NCBI GenBank assembly: GCA_963995525.1 | Contig: OZ023207.1 | Location: 3,254,105 to 3,318,104 of the forward strand | Source of the DNA: Escarpia spicata | Taxonomy: Eukaryota; Annelida; Polychaeta; Sabellida; Siboglinidae | Direction: 5' to 3' | Length of the DNA: 64,000 nt | Program-made: the position numbers and the translations under genes | The notes under the pieces: generated by a model | Database searches by the model: none | Seen by the model: only the letters and a program-made list of their open reading frames with translations | What the model was told of the DNA's origin: nothing | Shown: positions 1 to 10,131 of the stretch, in pieces | Numbering within the stretch: position 1 is the stretch's first letter | Layout: the number at the start of each line of letters is the position of its first letter

Positions 1-2745
1 CTCTTGACGCAATTATGTGATCTGCATTTGTAATGTCCGTAATACTAGAAATTAGGCTTACAATTTGGTGATGTCAGAACATACCTCGGGGTAGCATAAT
101 TATCAACAGCACTGCACTTCAGGAATCCAGTCTTGAAACTATCAGTACATGCAAAAAATATTGTGTCACGATGATATTGTACCTGGCTGGAACGATTATG
201 TAAAGGAGGCACACACTGAAGCCAGAAATTCCTATATTCTGTGGCGTAATATGGGAAAACCCACGCATGGTCCAATATGTGAACTAATGCGAAGAACTAG
301 GTTACAGTTTAAATATTTGCTCAGTGTCAACAAAGAGAAGAAATGGCTCGAGCAGATGCCATGGCTAAATCCATGCATACTAAAGATAACGCTTTTTTTA
401 AATGTGTCCAAAACTTACAAGAATGTTTTACCTAATGCTTCTACTGTCAATGGTGCTAGTAACCCGCGTTCCATATCCGCCATGTGGAAAACACATTTTG
501 AATCACTATCACATAAAGTCACTTATTAAGTAAATATGCAAAATGTGAAAGAGCGTGTACACAACCCTGGGAATGTGTGTAATGACAATGACGTACACAT
601 TACACCTTGCATGGTGCAGAATGCTATAGACAATGACGTACACATTACACCTTGCACGGTGCAGAATGCTATAGACAATGACGTACACATTACACCTTGC
701 ACGGTGCAGAATGCTATAGACAATGACGTACACATTACATCTTGCATGGTGCAGAATGCTATAGACAATGACGTACACATTACATCTTGCACGGTGCAGA
801 ATGCTATAGACAATGACGTACACATTACATCTTGCATGGTGCAGAATGCTATAGACAATGACGTACACATTACACCTTGCATGGTGCAGAATGCTATAGA
901 CAATGACGTACACATTACATCTTGCACGGTGCAGAATGCTATAGACAATGACGTACACATTACATCTTGCATGGTGCAGAATGCTATAGACAATGACGTA
1001 CACATTACACCTTGCATGGTGCAGAATGCTATAGACAATGACGTACACATTACACCTTGCATGGTGCAGAATGCTATAGACAATGACGTACACATTACAT
1101 CTTGCATGGTGCAGAATGCTATAGACAATGACGTACACATTACACCTTGCATGGTGCAGAATGCTATAGACAAACTGAAGTCTGGTAAAGCATGTGGTAA
1201 TGATGGGCTATCTGTAGAATATTTTATACATGCAGACAGGCGCAACATTATATTATTGTCATTTTTTTACACCAATGTTATCTCACATGGATATGTGCCT
1301 GATGACTTTATGAAAACTATTATTATACCCTTGGTGAAAAACAAGTCCGGTGACACTAGTGATGTTAACAACTACAGAACTGTAGCACTAGTCACAGTTG
1401 CTTCTAAAATATTTGAAATTGTATTACATGAACTTATGGAATCCAACCTTGATACAACAGACAATCAGTTTGGATTCAAGAAGGGCCATTCTTGTGATCA
1501 TTGTATATATGCGTTAAACATGTTATCCAGTATTATAGAAGCTACAATTGTCGTGTGTATGCATGCTTTTTAGATGCAACAAAAGCATTTGATAGAGTTA
1601 ATCATTGGACACTCTTTAGAAAATTGCTCAGTCGTGGTGTTCCAATCCTACTCGTACGAATTTTTTTACACTGGTACAGAACCCAAATATTTTGTATTAA
1701 ATGGGGTTCCACGACCTCTGAATTTTTTAACTTCTCAAATGGTGTTAGACAAGGTGGTACTTTATCTCCATTTTTATTTAATGTATATGTCGACGATTTA
1801 AGCATTATGCTTAAAAACTCTGGCGTGGGATGTCACCTACACAACATCATTACAAACCATATGTTCCATGCAGACGATTTATGTGTTATTGCACCTAGCC
1901 CCAGGGGCCTCCAGGCATTACTGAATATTTGTGCCATCTTTGGCTTCGATAATGACATTATGTATCATCCTATAAAGTCATTATGCATGGTTTTCAAACA
2001 ACATGGTTTTCACCTCAAATGTCCAGATATTTACTTGCATAGAAACAAACTGGGATATCTTGAAATGACAAAATATTTAGGGGTGAATATCTGCAATGAC
2101 TTGAAGGATGATGAAGATATGCTAAGACACTTGCGCTGCTTTTATGCCAGGTCCAACAGCATCATCCGAAAATTCCACAACTGTTCCATCGGTGTTAAAC
2201 TTCATTTGTTTCATGCATAGTGTTGTTCAATTTACTGTTCAGAACTCTGGATACATTTTGAACAAAGGCACTTATTTAAAACTGAAAGTCGCATACAACA
2301 ATATGCATAGACGGATCCTAGGTTACCACCGATGGGACAGTGCAAATAATATGTTTGTAAATAATTCTATTGACTCATTTGACGCCCTATTGTGCAAATT
2401 TTTTATTGATTTTAGAAAACCCGGGTTCTTAATATTGACAATACTGTAATAAAATATATGTGTAACTGTAGAGAAATTGTTAATGGGCCCATGTGGTCCT
2501 GCTGGTCAAAATCCCTATATGTTGTAAAATAGTAACTATGTTATATATCTTTTTACATATTTTTATATATATTTTTCTCCCATTTTTATTATTCTTTTTA
2601 TCTCTTAGCTTATTAGCTTGGTTTACTTATTTATAGATTTTACTTATTATTTGTAATAGTGTACCATTCATTGCTATAAGCATGTATTGCTTAAATGTAT
2701 ATGTACTATGGGTTTGTGTACCTGAAATAAAAACATTAATTCATT
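1..2745 (+). mobile_element. Decayed non-LTR retrotransposon (LINE A), 5'-truncated by the window edge
   Basis: Plus-strand LINE remnant. Bases 149-529 encode the linker between endonuclease and reverse transcriptase (WNDYVKEAHTEARNS and HGPICELMRRTRLQFKYLL). After a 45-bp repeat array, 1160-1570 encodes the start of the RT (AIDKLKSGKACGNDGLS, then NNYRTVALVTVASKIFE). A frame change near 1540-1565 moves to a second open stretch, 1501-2220, with palm motifs DATKAFDRVNHW, GVRQGGTLSPFLFN and FHADDLCVIAPS (the usual YADD is HADD). A third frame, 2144-2449, holds the C-terminal region. The 3' tail ends in a short AT-rich sequence with AATAAA near 2727. The clade is uncertain (CR1/L2 or Jockey-like). 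It is not functional because of the frameshifts and the repeat expansion. Confidence 0.8.
587..1171 (+). repeat. 45-bp minisatellite, exactly 13 units, in frame inside LINE A
   Basis: The unit starts AATGACGTACACATTACACC and ends GCTATAGAC. Thirteen units of 45 bp fill 585 bp with no length variation; units differ mainly at two C/T or T/C positions. It encodes a 15-residue repeat (NDVHITPCMVQNAID). The last unit runs directly into the unique RT sequence AIDKLKSGKACG, so the unit comes from the LINE coding sequence itself. All three forward frames differ, and the antisense strand also stays open, so the long antisense reading frames here are artefacts of the repeat. Confidence 0.95.
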
Positions 2746-3228
2746 CGTAATAATTACGCTCAAGATCATTACTAAAATATAGTAGGCTTACCATTGTAGA
2801 TAAGCAGGAGTCAGAGTTGGTGGAGCTGCTAGACAAGTCAGTTTGCAATTTGTGTCAAAATGTGTTTATTTCACAACATGATTATTTTCGTTTAAGGGCG
2901 ACTGCGCATGTTCTCATTATAAAATAATTTGCAGAATTGTGAAATGGACGAATTGGATGTAATGTGTTTACTCAATACCTTGATAATATACATGTATATT
3001 TTTTCTAGGTGTAATTAATACATTATATGAATTTTTTCCAGACACGGACAGAAAAGGACATTCATTGTATTATTGACCTCTCTCACTTCAAGCATATGAT
3101 ACTATGTTTAGCGACAATCATATATCCTGGTGTGATGCTTTCTAAAGCACAACAACGTTTTGTTATTTTCTTGTATCTTCTAGAGCTTTCTGACATCCAT
3201 CTTGCAGCCATATATTCTGAATATATAA
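2746..3228. other. No gene recognised
   Basis: AT-rich sequence between LINE A and the 69-bp array. I see no coding pattern or RNA gene. A small open stretch at 3027-3236 lacks any recognisable motif. Confidence 0.5.
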
Positions 3229-5432
3229 AAAGATAGAAAGAACTATAGTTACCATTGACATTGTTGTAAAGTCATACTTAGTTGACTCAATACATAAACA
3301 GATAGAAAGAACTATAGTTACCATTGACATTGTTGTAAAGTCATACTGAGTTGACTCAATACATAAACAGATAGAAAGAACTATAGTTACCATTGACATT
3401 GTTGTAAAGTCATACTGAGTTGACTCAATACATAAACAGATAGAAAGAACTATAGTTACCATTGACATTGTTGTAAAGTCATACTGAGTTGACTCAATAC
3501 ATAAACATATAGAAAGAACTATAGTTACCATTGACATTGTTGTAAAGTCATACTGAGTTGACTCAATACATAAACAGATAGAAAGAACTATAGTTACCGT
3601 TGTCATTGTTGTAAAGTCATACTGAGTTGACTTAGTACATAAACAGATAGAAAGAACTATAGTTATCATTGACATTGTTGTAAGTCATACTGAGTTGACT
3701 CAATACATAAACAGATAGAAAGAACTATAGTTACCATTGACATTGTTGTAAAGTCATACTGAGTTGACTCAATACATAAACAAATAGAAAGAACTATAGT
3801 TACCATTGACATTGTTGTAAAGTCATACTGAGTTGACTCAATACATAAACATATAGAAAGAACTATAGTTACCATTGACATTGTTGTAAAGTCATACTGA
3901 GTTGACTCAATACATAAACAGATAGAAATAACTATAGTTACCATTGACATTATTATAAAGTCATACTGAGTTGACTCAATACATAAACAGATAGAAAGAA
4001 CTATAGTTACCATTGACATTGTTGTAAAGTCATACTGAGTTGACTCAATACATAAACAGATAGAAAGAACTATAGTTATCATTGACATTGTTGTAAAGTC
4101 ATACTGAGTTGACTCAATACATAAACAGATAGAAAGAACTATAGTTATCATTGACATTGTTGTAAAGTCATACTGAGTTGACTCAATACATAAACAGATA
4201 GAAAGAACTATAGTTACCATTGACATTGTTGTAAAGTCATACTGAGTTGACTCAATACATAAACAGATAGAAAGAACTATAGTTATCATTGACACTGTTG
4301 TAAAGTCATACTGAGTTGACTCAATACATAAACAGATAGAAAGAACTATAGTTAACATTGACACTGTTGTAAAGTCATACTGAGTTGACTCAATACATAA
4401 ACAGATAGAAAGAACTATAGTTAACATTGACATTGTTGTAAAGTCATACTGAGTTGACTCAATACATAAACAGATAGAAAGAACTATAGTTACCATTGAC
4501 ATTGTTGTAAAGTCATACTGAGTTGACTCAATACATAAACAGATAGAAAGAACTATAGTTACCATTGACATTGTTGTAAAGTCATACTGAGTTGACTCAA
4601 TACATAAACAGATAGAAATAACTATAGTTACCATTGACATTGTTGTAAAGTCATACTGAGTTGACTCAATACATAAACATATAGAAAGAACTATAGTTAC
4701 CATTGACATTGTTGTAAAGTCATACTGAGTTGACTCAATACATAAAAAGATAGAAAGAACTATAGTTACCGTTGTCATTGTTGTAAAGTCATACTGAGTT
4801 GACTTAGTACATAAACAGATAGAAAGAACTATAGTTATCATTGACATTGTTGTAAGTCATACTGAGTTGACTCAATACATAAACAGATAGAAAGAACTAT
4901 AGTTACCATTGACATTGTTGTAAAGTCATACTGAGTTGACTCAATACATAAACAAATAGAAAGAACTATAGTTACCATTGACATTGTTGTAAAGTCATAC
5001 TGAGTTGACTCAATACATAAACAGATAGAAAGAACTATAGTTATCATTGACATTGTTGTAAAGTCATACTGAGTTGACTCAATACATAAACAGATAGAAA
5101 GAACTATAGTTATCATTGACATTGTTGTAAAGTCATACTGAGTTGACTCAATACATAAACAGATAGAAAGAACTATAGTTACCATTGACATTGTTGTAAA
5201 GTCATACTGAGTTGACTCAATACATAAACAGATAGAAAGAAATATAGTTATCATTGACACTGTTGTAAAGTCATACTGAGTTGACTCAATACATAAACAG
5301 ATAGAAAGAACTATAGTTAACATTGACATTGTTGTAAAGTCATACTGAGTTGACTCAATACATAAACAGATAGAAAGAACTATAGTTATCATTGACATTG
5401 TTGTAAAGTCATACTGAGTTGACTCAATACTA
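3229..5432. repeat. 69-bp minisatellite, about 32 units, with a higher-order duplication
   Basis: The unit begins GATAGAAAGAACTATAGTTA and ends GACTCAATACATAAACA. Its length is 69 bp (23 codons), so the minus strand stays open for long distances without being a gene. Two units carry a 2-base change giving GTTGTAAGTCAT in place of GTTGTAAAGTCAT, at about 3681 and 4851. Each is preceded by the same variant unit (ACCGTTGTCATTG ... GACTTAGTAC). The 1172-bp spacing equals 17 units minus one base, so a 17-unit block was duplicated. A single diverged unit with the same right flank is present at about 63815-64000. Confidence 0.95.
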
Positions 5433-6234
5433 AACATGCTTCCAGATCTACATGTATGTGTACGTATAATCAGCAAGTAGGAAACCGATCTGTCGAATAT
5501 GTTAGCCCAGTGTGAAAATGGATTCTCCCTCACTCACCAGTTCTAATAATATTTTATTATGTAAATGGTTCACAAACACGGAAACGTTATGGTCTCGTTT
5601 TATATATAATCATATATTGGGGTAACAAATGCTTTCTCTCAATAGGATGATAATTTATCTTCTTAAATTAGTCACATTCAGGTAAATAATCACATATAAA
5701 CGTGTGTTAATCACTCTAGGATGGACAAAAGGTTTGACGACTTTGACCCAGGTCTATCCCGCCGTGTGCTTTGACCCGACTTGTAAACACTGTTTGTAAC
5801 TCATATTTCTGGTCAAACAAAAACAGAAAATGTTTAGATATTTACATATTCGTGAAATGCAACTCATTGTCTTTCTAAATACATGACAATACTCCAAATA
5901 CATGGCAATTATTCAAAATATTTATGGCATTTTGCTCATATTTCCAAAGGGCACATATCAATCGTTAGCAGGTAAAATTGTATGTGAGACTTGGCGAAAG
6001 GTTGCTAACAGATGTAGAATTTTACATCCTTTACCGAAATCGTAATTTAAACTTCTCAATAAACGTTCCCAGCGGTTGTTTTGAAGTTCGTTATATTTCA
6101 ACGCGTGCGTACTATCTGTTCAGTGACCTAAGCGTACATTAGATGTATTCTTCAAACATAAAATCTGTGATTTCTTCAATTTGTAAATGTATATTTATTT
6201 GTTATCAAGTGTTGTTCTGCTGTATGAGTCTCAG

Positions 6235-6306
6235 TGGGGTGGGGGTGGGTGTGTACGTGTGGGCATGCGTGCGTGCGGGCGTGCGGGCGTGCGTGCGTGC
6301 GTATGT
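6235..6306. repeat. GT/GC-rich microsatellite
   Basis: Mixed GTGT, GTGC and GGGC runs. They lie at the position where the paralogous flanks at 35.5, 42.1 and 58.95 kb also carry CA/CG microsatellites, in the opposite orientation. Confidence 0.8.
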
Positions 6307-6489
6307 GTGCAGCATAGTTCCATTAACGTATGAATACATAGTACATGTCGCCTTGTGTTAGACATAGGTCTTGCAAACGTTGATCTTATTTAACCAATTT
6401 AATTATGATGAGGGTACCCAATACATTAGTGGTGCAAGCATGTGTTCATACATAAGCATGTATTTACGAACATATGCACGCAAACAAAT

Positions 6490-6600
6490 ATGCACGAATT
6501 TATGTATGCACGTATGCACGTATGCACGTATGCACGTATGCACATATACTCATATGCACAAAATATATATGCACTTATGCACATATGCAATGCAACTATG
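6490..6600. repeat. (GCACGTAT)n-type microsatellite
   Basis: About ten imperfect copies of an 8-10-bp unit (TATGCACG, later TATGCACA). The same type of unit appears as GTGCATAA repeats at 41.80-41.85 kb in a paralogous flank. Confidence 0.75.
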
Positions 6601-6698
6601 TAAAACGTTTAAGAGAAAATAAAACTACAGAAAATAATTCAACAATGTGAGTTTTATTTAAAAGGAAAACACAAACTTAGCAAATAATAGCGAATATG

Positions 6699-7259
6699 TT
6701 ACAAACACTGTGTAACATTGTTGAACCACGTCGAAATCATGTTAGCCGTTTTACTTCGAACTGACGGGAAAAAGATTAAATAAATCATACTATTGACAGA
6801 AGAATTGCACATCATTATCCAAACTGCTGCAAATCTATACGAATAAGGCAAATATTTGTTCATACCTATGACTGATATGAATACGTGTATTATAATAGGA
6901 ATAGTTACAATCAGATACGACAGACATATAAACAAAATACTTCTACCAGAGCGAATGGATTTCAAAGTCACCGATGGAATGCTTTCAACATAGGCAGCTC
7001 CACCACCGATTGAGTTCACTTGCGCGGTTATTTGAAGGTGAGTTCGCACAATCACGGACAATATCCTTGCATTGGCATAAACGATGACAATGACCGGTAC
7101 TACTATCACCAGTATCAAACCTGAAAGTAGTGTAGCTTCAATTGAGGAAGTTATTTCTACATCGAACATGCATGTGTCAATGCCCCACATTGTTGTTCCT
7201 TGGAGAAATGCCGCAGATAAAATCGCCCCAGTCAACCAAATGCAGCAAATGATGACGTA
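6699..7259 (-). pseudogene. Receptor copy A, 3' half (TM4 to C-terminus), cut by the Polinton
   Basis: Minus-strand open frame of about 187 codons from TM4 (YVIICCIWLTGA) to the tail (SKTANMISTWFNNVTQCL). It aligns with residues from about 129 to the end of the intact paralogue at 34232-35176, with no internal stop or frameshift. It has TM5 (LILVIVVPVIVIVYANAR), TM6 (ILFICLSYLIVTIPIII) and TM7 with NSMIY in place of NPxxY. The frame stops abruptly at base 7259, where the Polinton begins. The 5' half resumes at 23070 on the same strand. The gene was apparently whole until the insertion. Confidence 0.9.
7254..7259. repeat. Left target-site duplication, GACGTA
   Basis: The six bases next to the left terminal repeat. 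The intact paralogue at about 34615-34630 (antisense) has GATGACGTAACATCG at this place. The insertion therefore falls after GACGTA, and the right flank resumes with GACCTA then ACATCG. A 6-bp duplication is the Polinton hallmark. Confidence 0.9.
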
Positions 7260-7561
7260 AGTAGTATACAAACGAGGCAGAGGCTCGCCCCGCCCCTTTT
7301 TGACCTACTTTAGGCCTAACTCTATGCATAAAAAACGTCCTTATCTTTTTCGGGAACCTACTTATAAAAAAAAGATCAAAAGGTTTTTGTGACACTAAAC
7401 GTTTTCGGGAACCTACTTATAAAAAATGTGATTGATGACCTGTCACTTTTGATTGATTACCCTTCCCTTGAGGTGCCACCTAGCGGTGATCCCAGTGATT
7501 AATTTAACCCTAGCGATCAACGTCGGACCTACCGTGTGCTTACGTAAGCATTTATATAGCG
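7260..7561 (+). repeat. Polinton left terminal inverted repeat (302 bp)
   Basis: Matches the complement of 22799-23063. By eye there are about eight substitutions plus a 37-base extra segment near 7350-7386. That segment locally repeats the motif CGGGAACCTACTTATAAAAA. The outermost 15 bases are AGTAGTATACAAACG, beginning AG as in other Polintons. The inner end runs into a series of GCTTACGTAAGC palindromes. Confidence 0.93.
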
Positions 7562-7722
7562 CTTACGTAAGCATATATATATATATATAGCGTCCCTAGC
7601 GTGTGCTTACGTAAGCATTTATATAGTGCTTACGTAAATATATATATTTATATATAGCGCTTACGTAAGCATTTATATAGTGTGCTTACGTAAGCATTTA
7701 TATAGCGTGTGTTTACGTAAGT
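7538..7722. repeat. Array of the 12-bp palindrome GCTTACGTAAGC
   Basis: Perfect copies at 7538, 7561, 7605, 7659 and 7684 and near-perfect ones at 7628 and 7711. They are separated by TATATAG-type spacers. The right terminal repeat has one perfect copy (22811-22822) and degenerate ones at about 22752 and 22782. The perfect dyad with a TACGTA core looks like a homodimer binding site. Position at the inner edge of the repeats suggests a role in replication initiation, transposition or transcription; which one is unknown. Confidence 0.8.
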
Positions 7723-8088
7723 ATTTATATAGCTAAAACCACTGTGGTTATAACTGCGCTAAACCTACTGTGTATGAGAATACCCCGCTGTACCCTATAC
7801 AGCGCTGAGCGATTGCAGCAGAGGTGGCCTATGATCCGGCGGCCTAGTTGCGGGCGGTTAAATTTAGCTCTACGGCTTAGCTGGCGTTGTGCGTTTAACG
7901 GCGTAAATTTAGCCGTATAGTTGGCGCTGTGCGTTTAACAAAATGAAACCAAATGCATTCAGTGGTGAAACGTTTAAAATGTACTCAGCGGCCTGGTAAG
8001 GCAGGATGTTTATGTGCGGTGGATATAGACGAATGGGAAGCAACGGTGTAAGTAATACAGTATTTTATTAAAAAGGAACTAGAATGTT
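7723..8088. promoter_or_regulatory. Left sub-terminal region with polyadenylation signal for the 8.1-9.4 kb gene
   Basis: No coding pattern. A short internal repeat is present: GGCGGTTAAATTTAGC / GGCGTAAATTTAGCC, each followed by GGCG(T/C)TGTGCGTTTAAC, at 7853-7940. AATAAA on the minus strand (8064-8069) lies about 20 bases after the stop codon of the minus-strand gene and supports that gene as transcribed. Confidence 0.6.
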
Positions 8089-9431
8089 CTAGCAATCACG
8101 GAGCGCCGCCCGGGGACTTTGCGTCCAGGCTCTTGTAATAGCGGCGCGTGAACCGTCAGTGTCCCGTGTCGCACTTCCAAGATGCGGGAGATGCGTCGAG
8201 CGGGAATTGGCGGCATCAAAGCGCCGTTGTAACATGCTAGCACGTCCGGCGGCAATCAACGGCGCGTGAAAGCCGCGTCGTTCGTATATCTCGTCCCGTG
8301 GTATCGGCGTATACCACAACCCGTTTGACCCCCGTATTGAAAACGATGATGTGAGTCCATCGGGTTCAACGTCATCGCTGTCAGGTGTCGGTGGTCGGCT
8401 TACGGCTGCTGGTGGAGTGACCGGCCTGTTGATGGCTGGTGGCTGGCTGCGTGGTGTCGGGAGGACGACGCATGTAGGTTTGCGGGTAAGGAATCCGCGT
8501 GTAGGCAGTTGGATTCTGTGAAACATGAATAACGTCTGTGGATAATGAGGAGGCTCCTAAATTAATGAGACACAACATGAATAATGAGCCTCTTATTAAT
8601 TAATTAATAAAGACTCATGTAAAAGCCAATCTACCGCTCTATTGATAAAGAACTAAAAAATAAATAATAAAGAATAGGACTCATGTAAAAGCCAACTTAC
8701 CGCTCTATTGCTAAATGCCTGTGAATAATGAGGAGGCTCCCAAATTAATGAGAACTAATACACAACATGAATAATGAGGTTCTTATTAATTAAAAGTAAT
8801 TAATAAAGAATAGGACTCATGTAAAAGCCAACGTACCGCTCTATTGTTAAAAATAATTAATAGGACTCATGTAAAAGCAAACTTACCGCTCTATTGCTAA
8901 ATAATAAGAACTAAATAAAATAAATAATAATTTTGCGGGTAAGGAATCCGCGTGTAGGCAGTTGGATTCTGTGAAACACGAATAACGCCTGTGAATAATG
9001 AGGAGGCTCCTAAATTAATGAAACGCAACATGAATAATGAGCCTCTTATTAATTAATTAATAAAGACTCATGTAAAAGCCAATCTACCGCTCTATTGATA
9101 AAGAACTAAAAATAAATAATAAAGAATAGGACTCATGTAAAAGCCAACTTACCGCTCTATTGCTAAATGCCTGTGAATAATGAGGAGGCTCCCAAATTAA
9201 TGAGAACTAATTCACAACATGAATAATGAGGTTCTTATTAATTAAAAGTAATTAATAAAGAATAGGACTCATGTAAAAGCCAACGTACCGCTCTATTGTT
9301 AAAAATAATTCATAGGACTCATGTAAAAGCCAACTTACCGCTCTATTGCTAAATAATAAGAACTAAATAAAATAAATAATAATAACTCACCGCTGCATTT
9401 TCGTAGAAGACGTTGTACCCGACGCCATACT
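8089..9431 (-). CDS. Spliced Polinton gene of unknown function (minus strand)
   Basis: The last exon is open from 8089 to the acceptor at about 8513 (TTTCACAG before AATCCAACTG). It encodes a proline- and arginine-rich protein of about 140 residues (RPVTPPAAVSRPPTPDSDD, then GLWYTPIPRDEIYERRGFH). A likely first exon lies at 9394-9431: ATG, then MASGTTSSTK, ending CAGCG before a strong donor (GTGAGT). Joining these two sites keeps the reading frame without a stop. AATAAA at 8064-8069 follows. The intron region is a tandem 453-bp duplication that carries further donor-like sites, so other splice forms are possible. I do not recognise the product. Start and splicing are inferred from sequence only. 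Confidence 0.55.
8479..9384. repeat. Tandem duplication, two units of about 453 bp
   Basis: Unit 1 is 8479-8931 and unit 2 is 8932-9384, nearly identical. Each contains four copies of a smaller module whose minus strand reads GAGCGGTAAGTTGGC or a close variant, that is, a 5' splice site (GTAAGT, with GTACGT and GTAGAT variants). Copies are near 8611, 8688, 8814 and 8864, then 9066, 9128, 9267 and 9316. The duplicated segment includes the acceptor and the first bases of the last exon of the 8.1-9.4 kb gene. Confidence 0.9.
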
Positions 9432-9447
9432 TGTATGAAAATGAGCA

Positions 9448-10060
9448 ACGACCGCTGATTTTTTCCTAAAGCAAAACTACGCAGTTATGCGTTAAGAGCG
9501 CATGCGCGAAGGCGACGCAAAAACACTGAATGTGAAGAGAGAACGAAAAGATAAAAGCATGAAATTAAGCGTTGTATATGATTAGTTAGGACTCGGGAAA
9601 CGTGTGGTGCAGTAATATGAGAGAAAATCGATGTAAAAGTCACATTTGACAACGAACGCACTAACATAACCGTTGATTTTTTCCTAAAGCAAATACCTCG
9701 GAGCCGAGTGGCGACGCAAAACACTGATAAGCTTATCGCGATAGGAATGTGAAGAGAGAACACTGCCGTTTCAAAAACACTAAACGAAACGCTAAAAACA
9801 TGAAATTAAGCGTTGTATAGGATCAGTCGGTCTTAGGGAATTATGTGGTGCATTTATATTATATAAATTCGATGTAAATACACATTTGACAACGAACGCA
9901 CTAACATGACCGGTGATTTTTTTCTTAAAGCAAATACCTCGGAGACTAGTCAGTTATGCGTTAGTGCGCATGCGCAAAATGTTGTAATAGAACTGTAGAT
10001 TAGCGCGTTATATGTTAAGTGCGCATACGCCATATGTTGTGCATATATAAAACGGTTGAA
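9448..10060. promoter_or_regulatory. Divergent promoter region with three imperfect repeats, NRF1-like sites and a TATA box
   Basis: Lies between the minus-strand start at 9431 and the plus-strand start at 10132. A block beginning CGCTGATTTTTTCCTAAAGC (or a close variant) recurs at about 9450, 9672 and 9912. Each is followed by CCTCGGAG-like sequence or CAGTTATGCGTTA and a GCGCATGCGC palindrome. TGCGCATGCGCA at 9965-9976 is a perfect NRF1 consensus; a close variant is at 9497-9508, and GTGCGCATACGCC follows near 10020. TATATAAAA at 10044-10052 places the plus-strand transcription start at about 10072. Confidence 0.6.
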
Positions 10061-10131
10061 AAATTGTTATGTTGTATAACGCAAGTGGTCTGACTTATTA
10101 CAGCAGCAGCATACGTCATCCAGCCGCAAGA

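Larger units (their letters stand above)
5433..6698. other. Receptor 3' flank (duplicated cassette), no gene
   Basis: Non-coding sequence downstream of the minus-strand receptor pseudogene. Parts resemble the flanks at 35.2-36.8 kb, 41.7-43.2 kb and 58.9-60.1 kb: the AACCAATTTAATT block, microsatellites, and the AAAACAACGG/TTGTTTTGAA block. The first 120 bases, after the 69-bp array, match the sequence at the right edge of the window. I see no coding sequence here. Confidence 0.55.

Noticed and set aside
509..1248. Antisense open frames of 209 and 240 codons
   Set aside because: Produced by the 45-bp array; the sense strand is LINE coding sequence.
587..5432. CRISPR-like arrays
   Set aside because: Units are contiguous tandem repeats without unique spacers, in animal DNA.
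3666..5533. Long minus-strand open frames (about 393 and 231 codons) of repeated 23-residue units
   Set aside because: They follow only from the 69-bp period (a multiple of three). There is no start context or unique sequence, and the frame breaks at the two shorter units.
10069..10071. ATG at 10069 as the start of the RPA-like gene
   Set aside because: It lies only about 17 bases after the TATA box, before or at the expected transcription start; 10132 is more likely.
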